Position numbers and translations under genes: made by a program. Below, in pieces: positions 28,818-42,432 of a DNA stretch of 64,000 nt. Origin of the DNA: Kitasatospora sp. CB01950 (lineage in GTDB: Bacteria > Actinomycetota > Actinomycetes > Streptomycetales > Streptomycetaceae); the NCBI RefSeq assembly GCF_001905465.1, contig NZ_LISX01000001.1:827974-891973 (forward strand). The letters are read 5' to 3'. The notes under the pieces are model-generated. The model worked only from the letters and a program-made list of their open reading frames with translations, made no database searches and was not told where the DNA came from. Numbering within the stretch: the first letter of the stretch is position 1; the number at the start of each line of letters is the position of its first letter.

Positions 28818-30397
28818 GCGCCGCTTCCTCCGCCAACACCCCCGTCTCCGAGAACGTACGCCCGATCCGGCGCGCGCTGATCAGCGTGTACGACAAGACC
28901 GGTCTGGAGGAGTTGGCCCAGGGGCTGCACGCCGCCGGGGTCGCCATCGTCTCCACCGGCTCCACCGCCGGCCGGATCGCCGCCGCCGGCGTCCCGGTCA
29001 CCGAGGTCTCCGAGCTGACCGGCTTCCCCGAGTGCCTGGACGGCCGGGTCAAGACCCTGCACCCGCGGGTGCACGCCGGCGTCCTCGCCGACCTGCGCCT
29101 GGAGTCGCACCGCGCGCAGCTCGCGGAGCTCGGCGTCGAGCCGTTCGACCTGGTCGTGGTGAACCTGTACCCGTTCACCGCCACCGTCGCCTCCGGCGCC
29201 ACCCCCGACGAGTGCGTCGAGCAGATCGACATCGGCGGCCCGTCGATGGTCCGCGCCGCCGCCAAGAACCACCCCTCGGTGGCCGTCGTGGTCGACCCGG
29301 CCCGCTACGCGGACGTGCTGACCGCCGTCCGGGGCGGCGGCTTCGACCTGCTGACCCGCAAGCGGCTGGCCGCCGCCGCGTTCGCGCACACCGCCGCGTA
29401 CGACGTCGCCGTCGCCTCCTGGTTCGAGCAGTCCGGCTACACCGAGTCGGACGCGGCGTTCCCGTCCTTCCTGGGCGACACCTGGGAGCTCGGCAACGTC
29501 CTGCGCTACGGCGAGAACCCGCACCAGCAGGCCGCGCTCTACACCGACGGCACGGGCGGCCTCGCGGGCGCCCGGCAGCTGCACGGCAAGGAGATGTCCT
29601 ACAACAACTACGTGGACACCGACGCCGCCCGCCGCGCCGCCTACGACCACGCCGGCCCCGCCGTCGCGATCATCAAGCACGCCAACCCGTGCGGCATCGC
29701 CACCGGCGCGGACGTCGCCGAGGCCCACCGCAAGGCCCACGCCTGCGACCCGGTCTCCGCGTACGGCGGCGTGATCGCCGTCAACCGCCCGGTCACCGTC
29801 GAACTGGCCGAGCAGATCGCCCCGATCTTCACCGAGGTCGTCGTCGCCCCCGGCTACGAGGACGGCGCCCTCGAGGTGCTGACCAAGAAGAAGAACCTGC
29901 GGGTGCTGCTCGCCCCCGAGGCCCCCGCCGACAAGCTGGAGTCCCGCCGGATCTCCGGCGGCGTGCTGCTCCAGCAGGTCGACCGCGTCGACGCCGCGGG
30001 CGACGACCCGGCCACCTGGACGCTGGCCACCGGCGAGGCGCTGTCCGCCGACGAGCTCGCCGAACTCGCCTTCGCCTGGCGGGCCTGCCGGGCCGTCAAG
30101 TCCAACGCGATCCTGCTCGCCAAGGACGGCGCCTCGGTCGGCGTCGGCATGGGCCAGGTCAACCGGGTCGACTCCTGCAAGCTGGCCGTCACCCGGGCCG
30201 GCGAGCGGTCGGTCGGCGCCTACGCCGCCTCCGACGCGTTCTTCCCGTTCGCCGACGGCCTGGAGATCCTGCTCGCCGCGGGCGTCAAGGCCGTGGTCCA
30301 GCCCGGCGGTTCGATCCGCGACGAAGAGGTCGTCGCCGCCGCCGAGAAGGCCGGCGTGACCATGTACTTCTCCGGGACCCGGCACTTCTTCCACTGA
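28814..30397 (+). CDS. purH: Bifunctional AICAR transformylase / IMP cyclohydrolase
   Basis: Enzyme of 527 residues doing the last two steps to IMP. The N-terminal cyclohydrolase domain starts [20 protein letters not shown] with [20 protein letters not shown]; the C-terminal transformylase has the KHANPCG motif and ends [20 protein letters not shown] and then RHFFH. ATG 28814 overlaps the purN stop; ATG 28802 is a possible alternative four codons earlier. A strong terminator follows. Confidence 0.96.
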   Translation: MSAASSANTPVSENVRPIRRALISVYDKTGLEELAQGLHAAGVAIVSTGSTAGRIAAAGVPVTEVSELTGFPECLDGRVKTLHPRVHAGVLADLRLESHRAQLAELGVEPFDLVVVNLYPFTATVASGATPDECVEQIDIGGPSMVRAAAKNHPSVAVVVDPARYADVLTAVRGGGFDLLTRKRLAAAAFAHTAAYDVAVASWFEQSGYTESDAAFPSFLGDTWELGNVLRYGENPHQQAALYTDGTGGLAGARQLHGKEMSYNNYVDTDAARRAAYDHAGPAVAIIKHANPCGIATGADVAEAHRKAHACDPVSAYGGVIAVNRPVTVELAEQIAPIFTEVVVAPGYEDGALEVLTKKKNLRVLLAPEAPADKLESRRISGGVLLQQVDRVDAAGDDPATWTLATGEALSADELAELAFAWRACRAVKSNAILLAKDGASVGVGMGQVNRVDSCKLAVTRAGERSVGAYAASDAFFPFADGLEILLAAGVKAVVQPGGSIRDEEVVAAAEKAGVTMYFSGTRHFFH

Positions 30398-30415
30398 CGC
30401 CGCGCCCCGGAACGC

Positions 30416-30453
30416 CGAGGGCCCCGCACTCCGTCCGGAGTGCGGGGCCCTCG
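30416..30453. terminator. Terminator of the purNH operon
   Basis: A perfect 17-bp stem (CGAGGGCCCCGCACTCC with its complement) and loop GTCC, between purH and the convergent RDD gene. Confidence 0.85.
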
Positions 30454-30466
30454 GGCGTCTACGGCG

Positions 30467-31198
30467 CTATCGCTTGATCACGACGGTGCCGGCGGCACGG
30501 TCGTGCCAGCCCTGCAGCTTGCCGGAGTTGTCGAAGAACGGCGACAGCCAGACCAAGATCTGACCGAGACCGCACACGAACGCGCCGACCTGCGGGATGA
30601 TGAAGCGGATGAAACCGCCGCCCACGCCCGGGTTCTGGCCGTCGGCCTCCTTGACCACGCGCAGGCCCAGGGCCATCTTGCCCAGGGTGGCGCCCACCAG
30701 GCCGACCATCAGCCACTCGTAGAGCAGGTTGAAGACGCCGATCACGGCGATCATGCCGAAGAACGCGGCGATGGTGCCGCCGGACGCCGAGGCCTGCTCG
30801 TTCACGCAGTTGCTGTACGACACGGTGCCGTAGTCGTAGCCCGAGCAGTCCTTGAGGTCGTTCGACAGACCGACCATGCCGGCCAGGCCCAGCGCAAACG
30901 CGATGCCGACCACCACGCCGCTGATCAGACCGTCCAGCAGACGGGCCAGGAAACGCTGGCCCATGGTGGCGACCCGCACCATGCCGAGGTTGGCGATGTT
31001 GATGTAGCCGTTGTTGGCCTGGATCGTGCCGGGCGCCTGCGGGTAGCCGTAGCCGTAGCCGGGCTGCGGCGGCACCTGGCCCTGCGGGTAGCCGTAGCCG
31101 GGCTGCTGCGGCGGCTGCTGCGGGTAGCCGTAACCCGGCTGCTGCTGCGGCGGCGGCTGCTGGCCGTAGGGGTTGTTGGGGTCGGGCGGGTAGCTCAT
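30467..31198 (-). CDS. RDD family membrane protein
   Basis: Protein of 243 residues. The first 60 residues are a Pro/Gln/Gly/Tyr-rich low-complexity head with repeats of the type QPGYGYPQ. Then comes the RDD domain ([20 protein letters not shown], with the R-x-x-D arrangement) and further helices including [11 protein letters not shown], the second family signature. The role of RDD proteins is not settled; some act as transporters or Na+/H+ antiporters. ATG 31198 has GGAGG six bases upstream. Confidence 0.88.
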   Translation of the reverse strand: MSYPPDPNNPYGQQPPPQQQPGYGYPQQPPQQPGYGYPQGQVPPQPGYGYGYPQAPGTIQANNGYINIANLGMVRVATMGQRFLARLLDGLISGVVVGIAFALGLAGMVGLSNDLKDCSGYDYGTVSYSNCVNEQASASGGTIAAFFGMIAVIGVFNLLYEWLMVGLVGATLGKMALGLRVVKEADGQNPGVGGGFIRFIIPQVGAFVCGLGQILVWLSPFFDNSGKLQGWHDRAAGTVVIKR

Positions 31199-31338
31199 CG
31201 ATGCCTCCGGGCAGGAAGGAGCGTGGACGGAACAGTGAAAACCTGGGGACGGACGGGCAGGGGAAACGCCGACCGGGTCGGAGAGTAGCGGACGAGTCCG
31301 ACGGTGAGGGGATCAACAGCCATCAGCCGGACCTCCGT

Positions 31339-31785
31339 TCAGAGCGTGAGAACACCGAGGCGGACCAACTCCCAGGCCCAGGCCACGATCGCGGCCACGC
31401 CCAGCAGCAGGTTCCGCCGGCTGTACGACAACGCGCCCCACCAACGGGCCGGGCCCAGCGGCGCGAACACCAGCGCCGCCACCGCCGCCACCGTCACCGG
31501 GTTCGCCGCCAACGCGGCCCCCCAGTGCGCGTGGCCGGCCTCGATGAACACCGTGGTGCTGCCGCACAACGGGCACGGCACACCGGTCGCCAACCGCAAC
31601 GGGCAGAGCACGCCCGGGTCGTGGGCGTCGTGCACCGCCGCCACCGCCAGCGCCGCACCGGCCACCGCGGCCAGCCGCAGCACCGTGTCGGCCCACCGCC
31701 GCCAACGGCCCGTCGCCGCAGCGCCGGACACCGGCAGCGGACGGTCCGTCACCGGGGCGGGCGGCGCGGGCGTCGCCGGGCTCAT
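31339..31785 (-). CDS. DUF2752 family membrane protein
   Basis: Protein of 148 residues with three hydrophobic segments and the DUF2752 signature CPLRLATGVPCPLCGSTT followed by AHWGAALAANP. The function is unknown; the paired CP motifs suggest a metal- or redox-linked loop. ATG 31785 overlaps the stop of the DUF4190 gene (ATGA), so the two are coupled. Confidence 0.85.
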   Translation of the reverse strand: MSPATPAPPAPVTDRPLPVSGAAATGRWRRWADTVLRLAAVAGAALAVAAVHDAHDPGVLCPLRLATGVPCPLCGSTTVFIEAGHAHWGAALAANPVTVAAVAALVFAPLGPARWWGALSYSRRNLLLGVAAIVAWAWELVRLGVLTL

Positions 31786-32216
31786 GCGTCCGGAACGGCG
31801 AAGTAGAGGACCACGATCGCGATGCTGATCAGCAGCGCCAGCGAGTTCAGCGCGATGCCGCCGATCGCGGCGGTACGCCCCGTCCCGCCCAGCTGCGCGG
31901 ACCTCTTCAACCCCGAGACGCCGAGGCCCACACCCACCACGCCCGCCAGGCCGACGAACCAGCAGGACAGCAGGATCGCCAGGAAACCGACCACCACCGA
32001 GGCCGTGGCCAGCGAATTGTTCACCGCCATCGGCACACCGGGCGGGTACGGGTGAGAGGTGTGCGGCGGCTGCTGCGGATAGCCGTAGCCGTAAGGAGGC
32101 TGCGGCTGCGCCGGCGGCGCCTGGGGATAGCCGTACGGCTGCGGCGGCGGCGGCCCGGGCTGGCCGCCGGCCTGGCCGTAACCGCCGTACGGGTCCGGCT
32201 GGTACGGATTGCTCAC
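31782..32216 (-). CDS. DUF4190-type membrane protein with Pro/Gly/Tyr-rich head
   Basis: Protein of 144 residues. The N-terminal 60 residues ([20 protein letters not shown] type) are low complexity and resemble the head of the RDD protein nearby. Two hydrophobic hairpin helices follow ([19 protein letters not shown] and [19 protein letters not shown]), as in DUF4190. Function unknown. It precedes the DUF2752 gene in the same operon. Confidence 0.8.
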   Translation of the reverse strand: MSNPYQPDPYGGYGQAGGQPGPPPPQPYGYPQAPPAQPQPPYGYGYPQQPPHTSHPYPPGVPMAVNNSLATASVVVGFLAILLSCWFVGLAGVVGVGLGVSGLKRSAQLGGTGRTAAIGGIALNSLALLISIAIVVLYFAVPDA

Positions 32217-32476
32217 GTGTCGATTCCCCCGACTTTTTCGTCCCCCGCCGCCGGACGATCCGTCACCGGGACACGGGCGGCGGCACTTGCCCCGTCATCG
32301 TGAGCTTTGGCGCGGCGCGATGTCCAGCCACATGCAGGCCACACGCACGAACGTGGCACAACTGCAATCCCCCGGCACGCTCCGTGGCCGCCGCCGGGAC
32401 GCTCCGTGCAGGACCGTCCCGGCGTCGACACCCGCCCCGGCACCGACACCCGCCCCGCATCCGGAAGAATGGAGAC

Positions 32477-33331
32477 ATGACTGCCCAGATTCTCGATGGC
32501 AAGGCCACCGCGGCCGCGATCAAGTCCGAACTCGCCGTCCGCGTGGCGGCCCTCAAGGAACGGGGCATCGTCCCCGGCCTCGGCACCGTCCTGGTCGGCG
32601 ACGACCCGGGCAGCCGGTGGTACGTCAACGGCAAGCACCGCGACTGCGCGGAGATCGGCATCTCCTCCATCCAGCGCGAACTGCCTGCCACCGCCACCCA
32701 GGAGGACGTCGAGAACGTCGTCCGCGAGCTCAACGCCGACCCGTCCTGCACCGGCTACATCGTCCAGCTGCCGCTCCCCAAGGGCCTGGACCAGAACCGC
32801 GTCCTCGAACTGATGGACCCCGACAAGGACGCCGACGGCCTGCACCCGACCTCGCTCGGCCGCCTCGTCCTCGGCATCGACGGCCCGCTGCCCTGCACCC
32901 CGCTCGGCATCGTCGAACTGCTGCGCCGCCACGACGTCGCCATCGACGGCGCCGAGGTCGTGGTCGTCGGCCGCGGCATCACCGTCGGCCGCTCCATCGG
33001 CCTGCTGCTCACCCGCCGCAGCGAGAACGCCACCGTCACCCTGTGCCACACCGGCACCCGCGACCTCGCCTCCCACCTGCGCAAGGCCGACATCGTGGTC
33101 GCCGCCGCGGGCGTCCCGCACCTGGTCAAGCCCGAGGACGTCAAGCTCGGCGCGGCCGTGCTCGACGTCGGCGTCTCCCGCAGCGAGGGCAAGATCGTCG
33201 GCGACGTGCACCCCGGCGTCGCCGAGGTCGCCGCGTGGATCTCCCCCAACCCCGGCGGCGTCGGCCCGATGACCCGCGCGATGCTGCTCAACAACATCGT
33301 CGAGGCGGCCGAGCGCCGCGCCGGCGTCTGA
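32477..33331 (+). CDS. folD: Bifunctional methylene-THF dehydrogenase / methenyl-THF cyclohydrolase
   Basis: One-carbon enzyme of 284 residues giving 10-formyl-THF for purine synthesis, with NADP reduction. The catalytic Tyr49-x3-Lys53 is in [26 protein letters not shown] and PCTPLGI are also conserved, followed by the Rossmann segment [14 protein letters not shown] 32477 has GGAG just upstream. The 260-bp gap before it holds no coding sequence I can support. The next gene (DUF3017) follows closely and is probably co-transcribed. Confidence 0.96.
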   Translation: MTAQILDGKATAAAIKSELAVRVAALKERGIVPGLGTVLVGDDPGSRWYVNGKHRDCAEIGISSIQRELPATATQEDVENVVRELNADPSCTGYIVQLPLPKGLDQNRVLELMDPDKDADGLHPTSLGRLVLGIDGPLPCTPLGIVELLRRHDVAIDGAEVVVVGRGITVGRSIGLLLTRRSENATVTLCHTGTRDLASHLRKADIVVAAAGVPHLVKPEDVKLGAAVLDVGVSRSEGKIVGDVHPGVAEVAAWISPNPGGVGPMTRAMLLNNIVEAAERRAGV

Positions 33332-33348
33332 GACCGGTGCCCGGCGTC

Positions 33349-37445
<4,097 letters not shown>

Positions 37446-37446
<1 letters not shown>

Positions 37447-38003
37447 TGCCGACGGCTGCCGCCCCCGATGGTGACGGTCTCCCAGAGACCGTCACCATCG
37501 GGGTGTCCATACACGTCCCGGAGCCGTACGGCAGCCAGGTGCAGGACGCCCGGGCCGGCCACGGCGACCCGCAGGCCCGGGCGATACCCACCCACGTCAC
37601 GCTGCTGCCGCCCACCGAGACCCGGGCCGAGCACCTGCCCGGAATCGAGCAGCACCTGCGGGCGGTGGCCTCGGCGCAGCGCCCGTTCCGGATGCTGCTC
37701 CAGGGCAGCGGCACCTTCCGCCCGGTCTCCCCGGTGGTCTTCGTCCGGGTCGAGGAGGGCGCCCAGGAGTGCCGCGAGCTGGAGGCCGAGGTGCGCTCCG
37801 GCCCGCTCGCCCGCGAACTCGCCTTCCCCTACCACCCGCACGTCACCGTCGCCCACGGCCTGCCGGACGCCGTCCTGGACGAGGCGTACGAACAGGCCCG
37901 GAGTTTCCGCGCGGTGTTCGACGTCACCGAATTCGTGCTGTCGACGTTCGGTGGCGACGGGGTGTGGCGGCCGTGGCGCGGTTACGCGTTCGGGCGAGCC
38001 TGA
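37446..38003 (+). CDS. 2'-5' RNA ligase family (2H phosphoesterase) protein
   Basis: Protein of 185 residues with both H-x-T motifs of the 2H superfamily: THVTLLPP and HPHVTVAHG. Family members act on 2'-5' or cyclic phosphate bonds in RNA or small nucleotides. ATG 37446 overlaps the trpS stop (TGATG), so it is coupled to tryptophanyl-tRNA synthetase, as usual in streptomycetes. The exact substrate is unknown. Confidence 0.88.
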
Positions 38004-38112
38004 GCGTTCTGCCTGCGGATTCCTGGAGTTGTCTGGGAGTCCTTTGCCTTTCCTTCGCTTCGGCTTTCGCCGTTGTTACGGTCGAAAGGGGTCGGCGTGG
38101 AGCGGGAGAAGC

Positions 38113-40230
38113 ATGTCTGGTGGGCGGTCGGTACCGAAACTGGCGCGGCGATTCGCGGGCCGGGTGCTCCGTCGGCTGGGCATCCTGCCCACCCCTGTTC
38201 GTCCCGCGCCCCAGGCTCCTCCGGCACCGGACCCGCAGCGGGTCCGCGAGGACGAACTGGCGGCTGCCGAACCCCGCCTGGTGCGGCACCACGACCGGCT
38301 GGCCGAGCTCCGCGACGACCTGCTCGCCCCGGAGGCCCGGCAGGCCAACCTGACCGCCGCTGCCGAGGCGCTGGATGCCGCCGGCGTGCGCTACCTGCTG
38401 ATCCCCGACCGCGGTGCCCGCCACCGGCTGGCGATTCCCCCCGGCGGCCGGGACCGGGTGCTGGAGGTCGTCGCCGACGCCTTCCGCGGTGCGCCGGTGT
38501 ACGCCGAGCTGCTCGGCCACGGCAGTGTGCACCGCACCGTGCTCGCCGAGGAGCTTCCGCAGGCCGTCGCGGAGCACGAGCTGCCGCTGGTGGAGGCCGC
38601 CGCCGATGCGGTGGAGGCCGAGATCGAGCCGGCGGAGGGCAGGTCCGAGCCGGCCGAGGACTCCGCGGAGCCGGAGGAGCCTGTGGAGTTGCCCGAACCG
38701 GTCAAGGGCATACGCCTGTACCGCCCGGTGGTGACCGGCACCCGCACTCTCTACTACGGCGAGGACCACGGCTGCGACCTGGAGTTCTGGGACAGCGACG
38801 GATCCGCGCGCGGCGCCGTCGCCTCGATCGACCAGACCCCGTTCGGCTGGTGGCTGCCCTCGCTCGAGGCGGCCGGCACCGTCCGGGTCGGCGAGCGTGA
38901 CTACCCCGTCGCCGAGCCGTTCCTTCGTGTCCTGCCCGAGGACGTCCGCTTCCCGGTGGACGCCGTGATCACCTGGGTCGACGACCAGGACCCCGACTGG
39001 CGCGAACGCCGCGACGCCGCCCGCACCCGGTTGTTCGGCGATGCCGCGCCGGCCGCCGACGACACGGACCGTGACGACGGCGACCACCGCTACCGCAGCC
39101 GTGACGAACTGCGCCACTGCCTGCGCTCGATGGCCATGTACGCCCCCTGGATCCGGCGGATCTTCCTGATCACCGACGACCAGACGCCGCCGTGGCTGGA
39201 CACCTCCGTACCCGGGCTGACCCTGGTCTCGCACCGCGAACTGCTGGACCGCGGAGCGGTGTTCAACTCGCACGCGATCGAGACCGGGCTGCACCGGATT
39301 CCGGGCCTGGCCGAGCACTTCCTGTACTTCAACGACGACGTACTCCTCGGCGCCCCGGTCCGCCCCGAGGACTTCTTCCTCGGCAGCGGACAGCCGAAGG
39401 TCTTCCGCGACACCCGGATTGTCCCGCCGTCCGCCGCGGCCGGCTCCGCCGACGTCTACACCGTTGCCCAGCAGACCACCCGGCGGCTGCTGGAAGGCGA
39501 GCACGGCCGGTCCTTCACCCGGGTCCTCGCGCACGTCCCGCACCCGCTGCGGCGCAGCCTGCTGGAGGACGCCGAAGGGCACTGGCGGCCCGAGCTGGAG
39601 GCGACCGGCCGCTCGGAGTTCCGCTCCTCCACCGACGTTGCCCCGGTCACCCTCGCGCTCTACCACGCGCACCTGCGCGGCGCCGCGGTCGACGGCACGC
39701 TCTCCCACGGATACCTGGCAGTGGACTGCGCCGAGGGCCGGGCCCGGATGACCCGGTTGCTCGACGAGCGCAACCTGCAGGCGTTCTGCCTGGCCGACGG
39801 GACAGGCGACGGAAGCCCGGCGGAGGAACAGGACCTGGCGATGGCCGGCTTCCTGGCCGCGTATTTCCCGGTGCCCGGCCCGTACGAGCGCCGGGCGGCT
39901 CGTTCAGCCGGTCGTGCCGAGAGCAAGCATCCGGTCGACCAGTCGGGCAGCGGCCCCGCCGTCGTCGAGCGGGCAGAACCGGTCGCGGAACGCGCGGTAG
40001 CGCTCCCCGTACCGCGCCGGGTCGAGGTCGCGCAGCGCGGCCACCACCTGCTCGGAACCGGCCAGCAGCGGGCCCGGGGCGTGCTTCTCGAAGTCGAAGG
40101 TGAAGCCGCGCAGGCGGTCGCGGTAGTGCTCCAGGTCGTAGGTGAAGAACAGCATCGGGCGGCCGGTCACCGCGAAGTCGAACATCACCGAGGAGTAGTC
40201 GGTGACCAGCACGTCGGCGATCAGCAGTAG
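38113..40230 (+). CDS. Stealth family phosphotransferase (capsule/glycopolymer)
   Basis: Protein of 705 residues of the Stealth family, which transfers hexose-1-phosphate to build phospho-linked surface polysaccharides. The four conserved regions are visible: FPVDAVITWVDDQDPDW; RYRSRDELRHCLRSMAMY and LYFNDDVLLG; a HVPHPLRRSLL segment; and a C-terminal RSEFRSSTDVAP region. An acidic linker lies near residue 170. ATG 38113 has GGAGAA upstream. The family-like part ends near PVPGPYERR, but no stop occurs until 40230, so the last about 110 codons run antisense over the end of the convergent TagF-like gene (327 bp). That tail is probably not functional protein. Confidence 0.85.
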   Translation: MSGGRSVPKLARRFAGRVLRRLGILPTPVRPAPQAPPAPDPQRVREDELAAAEPRLVRHHDRLAELRDDLLAPEARQANLTAAAEALDAAGVRYLLIPDRGARHRLAIPPGGRDRVLEVVADAFRGAPVYAELLGHGSVHRTVLAEELPQAVAEHELPLVEAAADAVEAEIEPAEGRSEPAEDSAEPEEPVELPEPVKGIRLYRPVVTGTRTLYYGEDHGCDLEFWDSDGSARGAVASIDQTPFGWWLPSLEAAGTVRVGERDYPVAEPFLRVLPEDVRFPVDAVITWVDDQDPDWRERRDAARTRLFGDAAPAADDTDRDDGDHRYRSRDELRHCLRSMAMYAPWIRRIFLITDDQTPPWLDTSVPGLTLVSHRELLDRGAVFNSHAIETGLHRIPGLAEHFLYFNDDVLLGAPVRPEDFFLGSGQPKVFRDTRIVPPSAAAGSADVYTVAQQTTRRLLEGEHGRSFTRVLAHVPHPLRRSLLEDAEGHWRPELEATGRSEFRSSTDVAPVTLALYHAHLRGAAVDGTLSHGYLAVDCAEGRARMTRLLDERNLQAFCLADGTGDGSPAEEQDLAMAGFLAAYFPVPGPYERRAARSAGRAESKHPVDQSGSGPAVVERAEPVAERAVALPVPRRVEVAQRGHHLLGTGQQRARGVLLEVEGEAAQAVAVVLQVVGEEQHRAAGHREVEHHRGVVGDQHVGDQQ

Positions 40231-42315
40231 GTCCTGGACGTCCGGGTAGTCGGCGACGTCGCGGACGAAGTCGTCGTCCGGCAGCGCGCCGCCGCAGTGC
40301 ACATGCGGGCGCAGCAGCAGCACATGGTCGTGGCCGAGGGCGGCCCGGGCGGCGGTCAGGTCGAGGTGCAGGTCGACCTCGAATCGGTCGCCGGCGCCGC
40401 GCCGGTCGTCCCGCCAGGTCGGCGCGTACAGCACCACCCGGTGGCCGGGCGGCACGCGCAGGCGGCGGCGGACAGCGGCCACCTCGTCCGGGTCGGGCCG
40501 GACCAGCCGGTCGTTGCGCGGGTAGCCGCCCTCCAGTACCTCGCCGCGGTGGCCGAATGCGGCGATCAACTCCGGGGTGGCGAACGGGCTGGGCGACAGC
40601 AACAGGCTCCACTGCGGTACCTCCCGGTCCAACCGCTCCAGGTAGCCGTCGGCGGTGGCGCAGCCCTGAGGCATCCGATGGCCGATCCGCTTCAGCGGGG
40701 TCCCGTGCCACAGCTGCACCACCACCTGGCCGTCGCGGCGCCGCAGGAAGTCCGGGAAGTGCGTGTTGCCGACCAAGTAGCGGCAGGTGGCGAGTGCTTC
40801 GTACCACTCGGGGCTCCACTGGCGGACCGCCCGGACCGGCCCGGGCGGTTGCTCCTGGCCATCCTCGATCACCCACAGGTGCTCCAACGGAAGCTGCCGG
40901 CGGGCGAGTTCGGCATGCACGGCGCGCGGGTTGCAGGAGTAGCCGCGGCCCCCGAAGACGTCGTACAGCACCGCGTCGCGCAGCGGGCGGCGGCGGGCGG
41001 ACGGGTAGCTCTCGGTACGCAGCCGGTGCTGGCGCAGGGCGCTGCGCTCCAGGGCGGCAAGTACCGGGAGGCTGTCCACGATCAGGGTGTCGTGCCAACG
41101 GCGTTGTAGCAGGAAGGACTTGGTGCCGACTCGGGCGCGGGCCGGGAGCAGCGGCAGGGTCGCCGGGTGCAGCCGCAGCGGGTGGCCCGGGTGCCCGTCC
41201 TGGCCGGTGGGACACAGCGCGGCTGCCCAGATGCCCTTGCCGAGCGGGCGGGGTGCGCCGTCGGGCCCGTCGGGGGCGAGCGGCAGCCGGGCGGTGAACC
41301 GGCCGTCCCCGGACAGGTGGACCGGAGTGCGCCGTTCGCGGCCGTCGCCGCAGTGCCGCAGCACCAGCTCCAGCGGGGTGTCCAAGGACCCGGCGAATTC
41401 GCCGGCGAGGTCGAAGCCGCTGTCGGCGGGAGTGATCAGGTCGATCAGCGGCTCGGCCGACTGGACGCAGAACTGCAGTCGGTCGTCGGCGAGTTGTTTG
41501 GCGTACAGCACCCTGCCTGCGGGCTCCGGCAGCTGACAGGCACCGGTGGGCGGGTTGCGCAGGACGAGCGGAGCGTCGCCGTCGGGCAGCGTCAGCGAGG
41601 GTTCCCAGTGGCCCTCGGCGAGACGCGGAACGGTGCCGGCCACGGCAGTGAACCCGTGGCCCTGCCAGTGCACCAGGCTCTGTACGACGGCGCCGGTGTC
41701 GCGGTGCCGCAGCACCAGGGCGCCACCCGTGGCGGTGGCGGTGCCACGCAGCTCGAAGCCGTCGGGGTGGGCACGGCAGGAGTCGACCACAGCGCGGGCC
41801 GGACGCACTGTCAGGTGCAGTGAGCCACCCTCGACGACCGGCACCAGTTGGAGCCCGCGGCCGATCCATCCGGTGGGCGGGTACTCGCCGCTGCCGCACC
41901 AGTACGCGGCCAGCGGGGCGCGGGCCCGGTGCGGGCCGCAGCTGACCGCCGCCTCCACCCGCCAACCGGTGACCTCGCGCATCGCGGGGGTGTCCAGCAG
42001 CGCCGGGTCGAGGTGGGCGGTGAAGCCGGTCCAGTCGAGGTTGTGCCGGGTCTGCGCGCTCTCGTCGGTGGCCTCCGGAAGGTAGCGCGGGACGGTGCGC
42101 AGCCGCAGCGGGCGGTGGTTGCCGTCGGTGGCATGCAGTTCCAGGACGATGCGGGTCTGTCCGGGGCGTTCGCCGGGTGCGTCGAGGAGCCTGCCCTCGC
42201 CGGTCAGGACGAGTTCGCCGCTCTCCCAGTCGGCGCGGCGCAGCATTGCGGCGGCAGCCGGTTCGGTGGGACGTGCAGGCCGGGCGACGGCGAGGCGCCG
42301 TACAAGGGGGGACAT
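39904..42315 (-). CDS. TagF/TagB-like (CDP-glycerol) phosphotransferase lacking a GT2 domain
   Basis: Protein of 803 residues related to polymerases of wall teichoic acid type polymers, which add polyol phosphates from CDP-activated donors. The C-terminal Glyphos_transf domain has LWHGTPLKRIG with His537, EGGYPRNDRLV, VVLYAPTWRDD, LLLRPH with His671 and VLVTDYSSVMFDFA. Compared with its neighbour at 42433-46011 it lacks the N-terminal GT2 domain and begins in the middle region. The start is uncertain: ATG 42315 is the first ATG after an AT-rich, G-tract island; no good ribosome site is seen; ATG 42246 is an alternative. A TATAAT box at 42403-42398 may drive it separately. Confidence 0.85.
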   Translation of the reverse strand: MSPLVRRLAVARPARPTEPAAAAMLRRADWESGELVLTGEGRLLDAPGERPGQTRIVLELHATDGNHRPLRLRTVPRYLPEATDESAQTRHNLDWTGFTAHLDPALLDTPAMREVTGWRVEAAVSCGPHRARAPLAAYWCGSGEYPPTGWIGRGLQLVPVVEGGSLHLTVRPARAVVDSCRAHPDGFELRGTATATGGALVLRHRDTGAVVQSLVHWQGHGFTAVAGTVPRLAEGHWEPSLTLPDGDAPLVLRNPPTGACQLPEPAGRVLYAKQLADDRLQFCVQSAEPLIDLITPADSGFDLAGEFAGSLDTPLELVLRHCGDGRERRTPVHLSGDGRFTARLPLAPDGPDGAPRPLGKGIWAAALCPTGQDGHPGHPLRLHPATLPLLPARARVGTKSFLLQRRWHDTLIVDSLPVLAALERSALRQHRLRTESYPSARRRPLRDAVLYDVFGGRGYSCNPRAVHAELARRQLPLEHLWVIEDGQEQPPGPVRAVRQWSPEWYEALATCRYLVGNTHFPDFLRRRDGQVVVQLWHGTPLKRIGHRMPQGCATADGYLERLDREVPQWSLLLSPSPFATPELIAAFGHRGEVLEGGYPRNDRLVRPDPDEVAAVRRRLRVPPGHRVVLYAPTWRDDRRGAGDRFEVDLHLDLTAARAALGHDHVLLLRPHVHCGGALPDDDFVRDVADYPDVQDLLLIADVLVTDYSSVMFDFAVTGRPMLFFTYDLEHYRDRLRGFTFDFEKHAPGPLLAGSEQVVAALRDLDPARYGERYRAFRDRFCPLDDGGAAARLVDRMLALGTTG

Positions 42316-42333
42316 TCCCGATATCCCAGTGCA

Positions 42334-42386
42334 CAAAGGGGGGGAAAGTCAATTCCCCCCCTTTGTCAAAAAAGGGGGGGAATTGA
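42334..42386. repeat. Two mutually exclusive G-tract hairpins
   Basis: Three G7/C7 blocks form overlapping perfect hairpins. Hairpin 1 (42334-42365) has a 13-bp stem CAAAGGGGGGGAA with its complement. Hairpin 2 (42349-42386) has a 16-bp stem TCAATTCCCCCCCTTT with its complement. They share the C7 arm, so only one can form at a time. They sit in the presumed leader of the truncated TagF-like gene. A further G6 run is at 42306-42311. Confidence 0.85.
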
Positions 42387-42417
42387 TTTATTCACATATT
42401 ATATTCGCTTTTATTGG
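42387..42417 (-). promoter_or_regulatory. AT-rich island with consensus -10 box
   Basis: About 35 bp of AT-rich sequence (42381-42417) stands out strongly in this GC-rich genome. On the minus strand it contains a perfect TATAAT (42403-42398), which would start transcription into the G-tract hairpins and the truncated TagF-like gene. No good -35 is visible. Confidence 0.45.
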
Positions 42418-42432
42418 GGCTGTGCCGCTCGC

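Noticed and set aside
42334..42417. Insertion sequence remnant at the AT-rich island
   Set aside because: No transposase fragment and no target-site duplication could be identified; the dyads explain the repeats, so a mobile element is not called.
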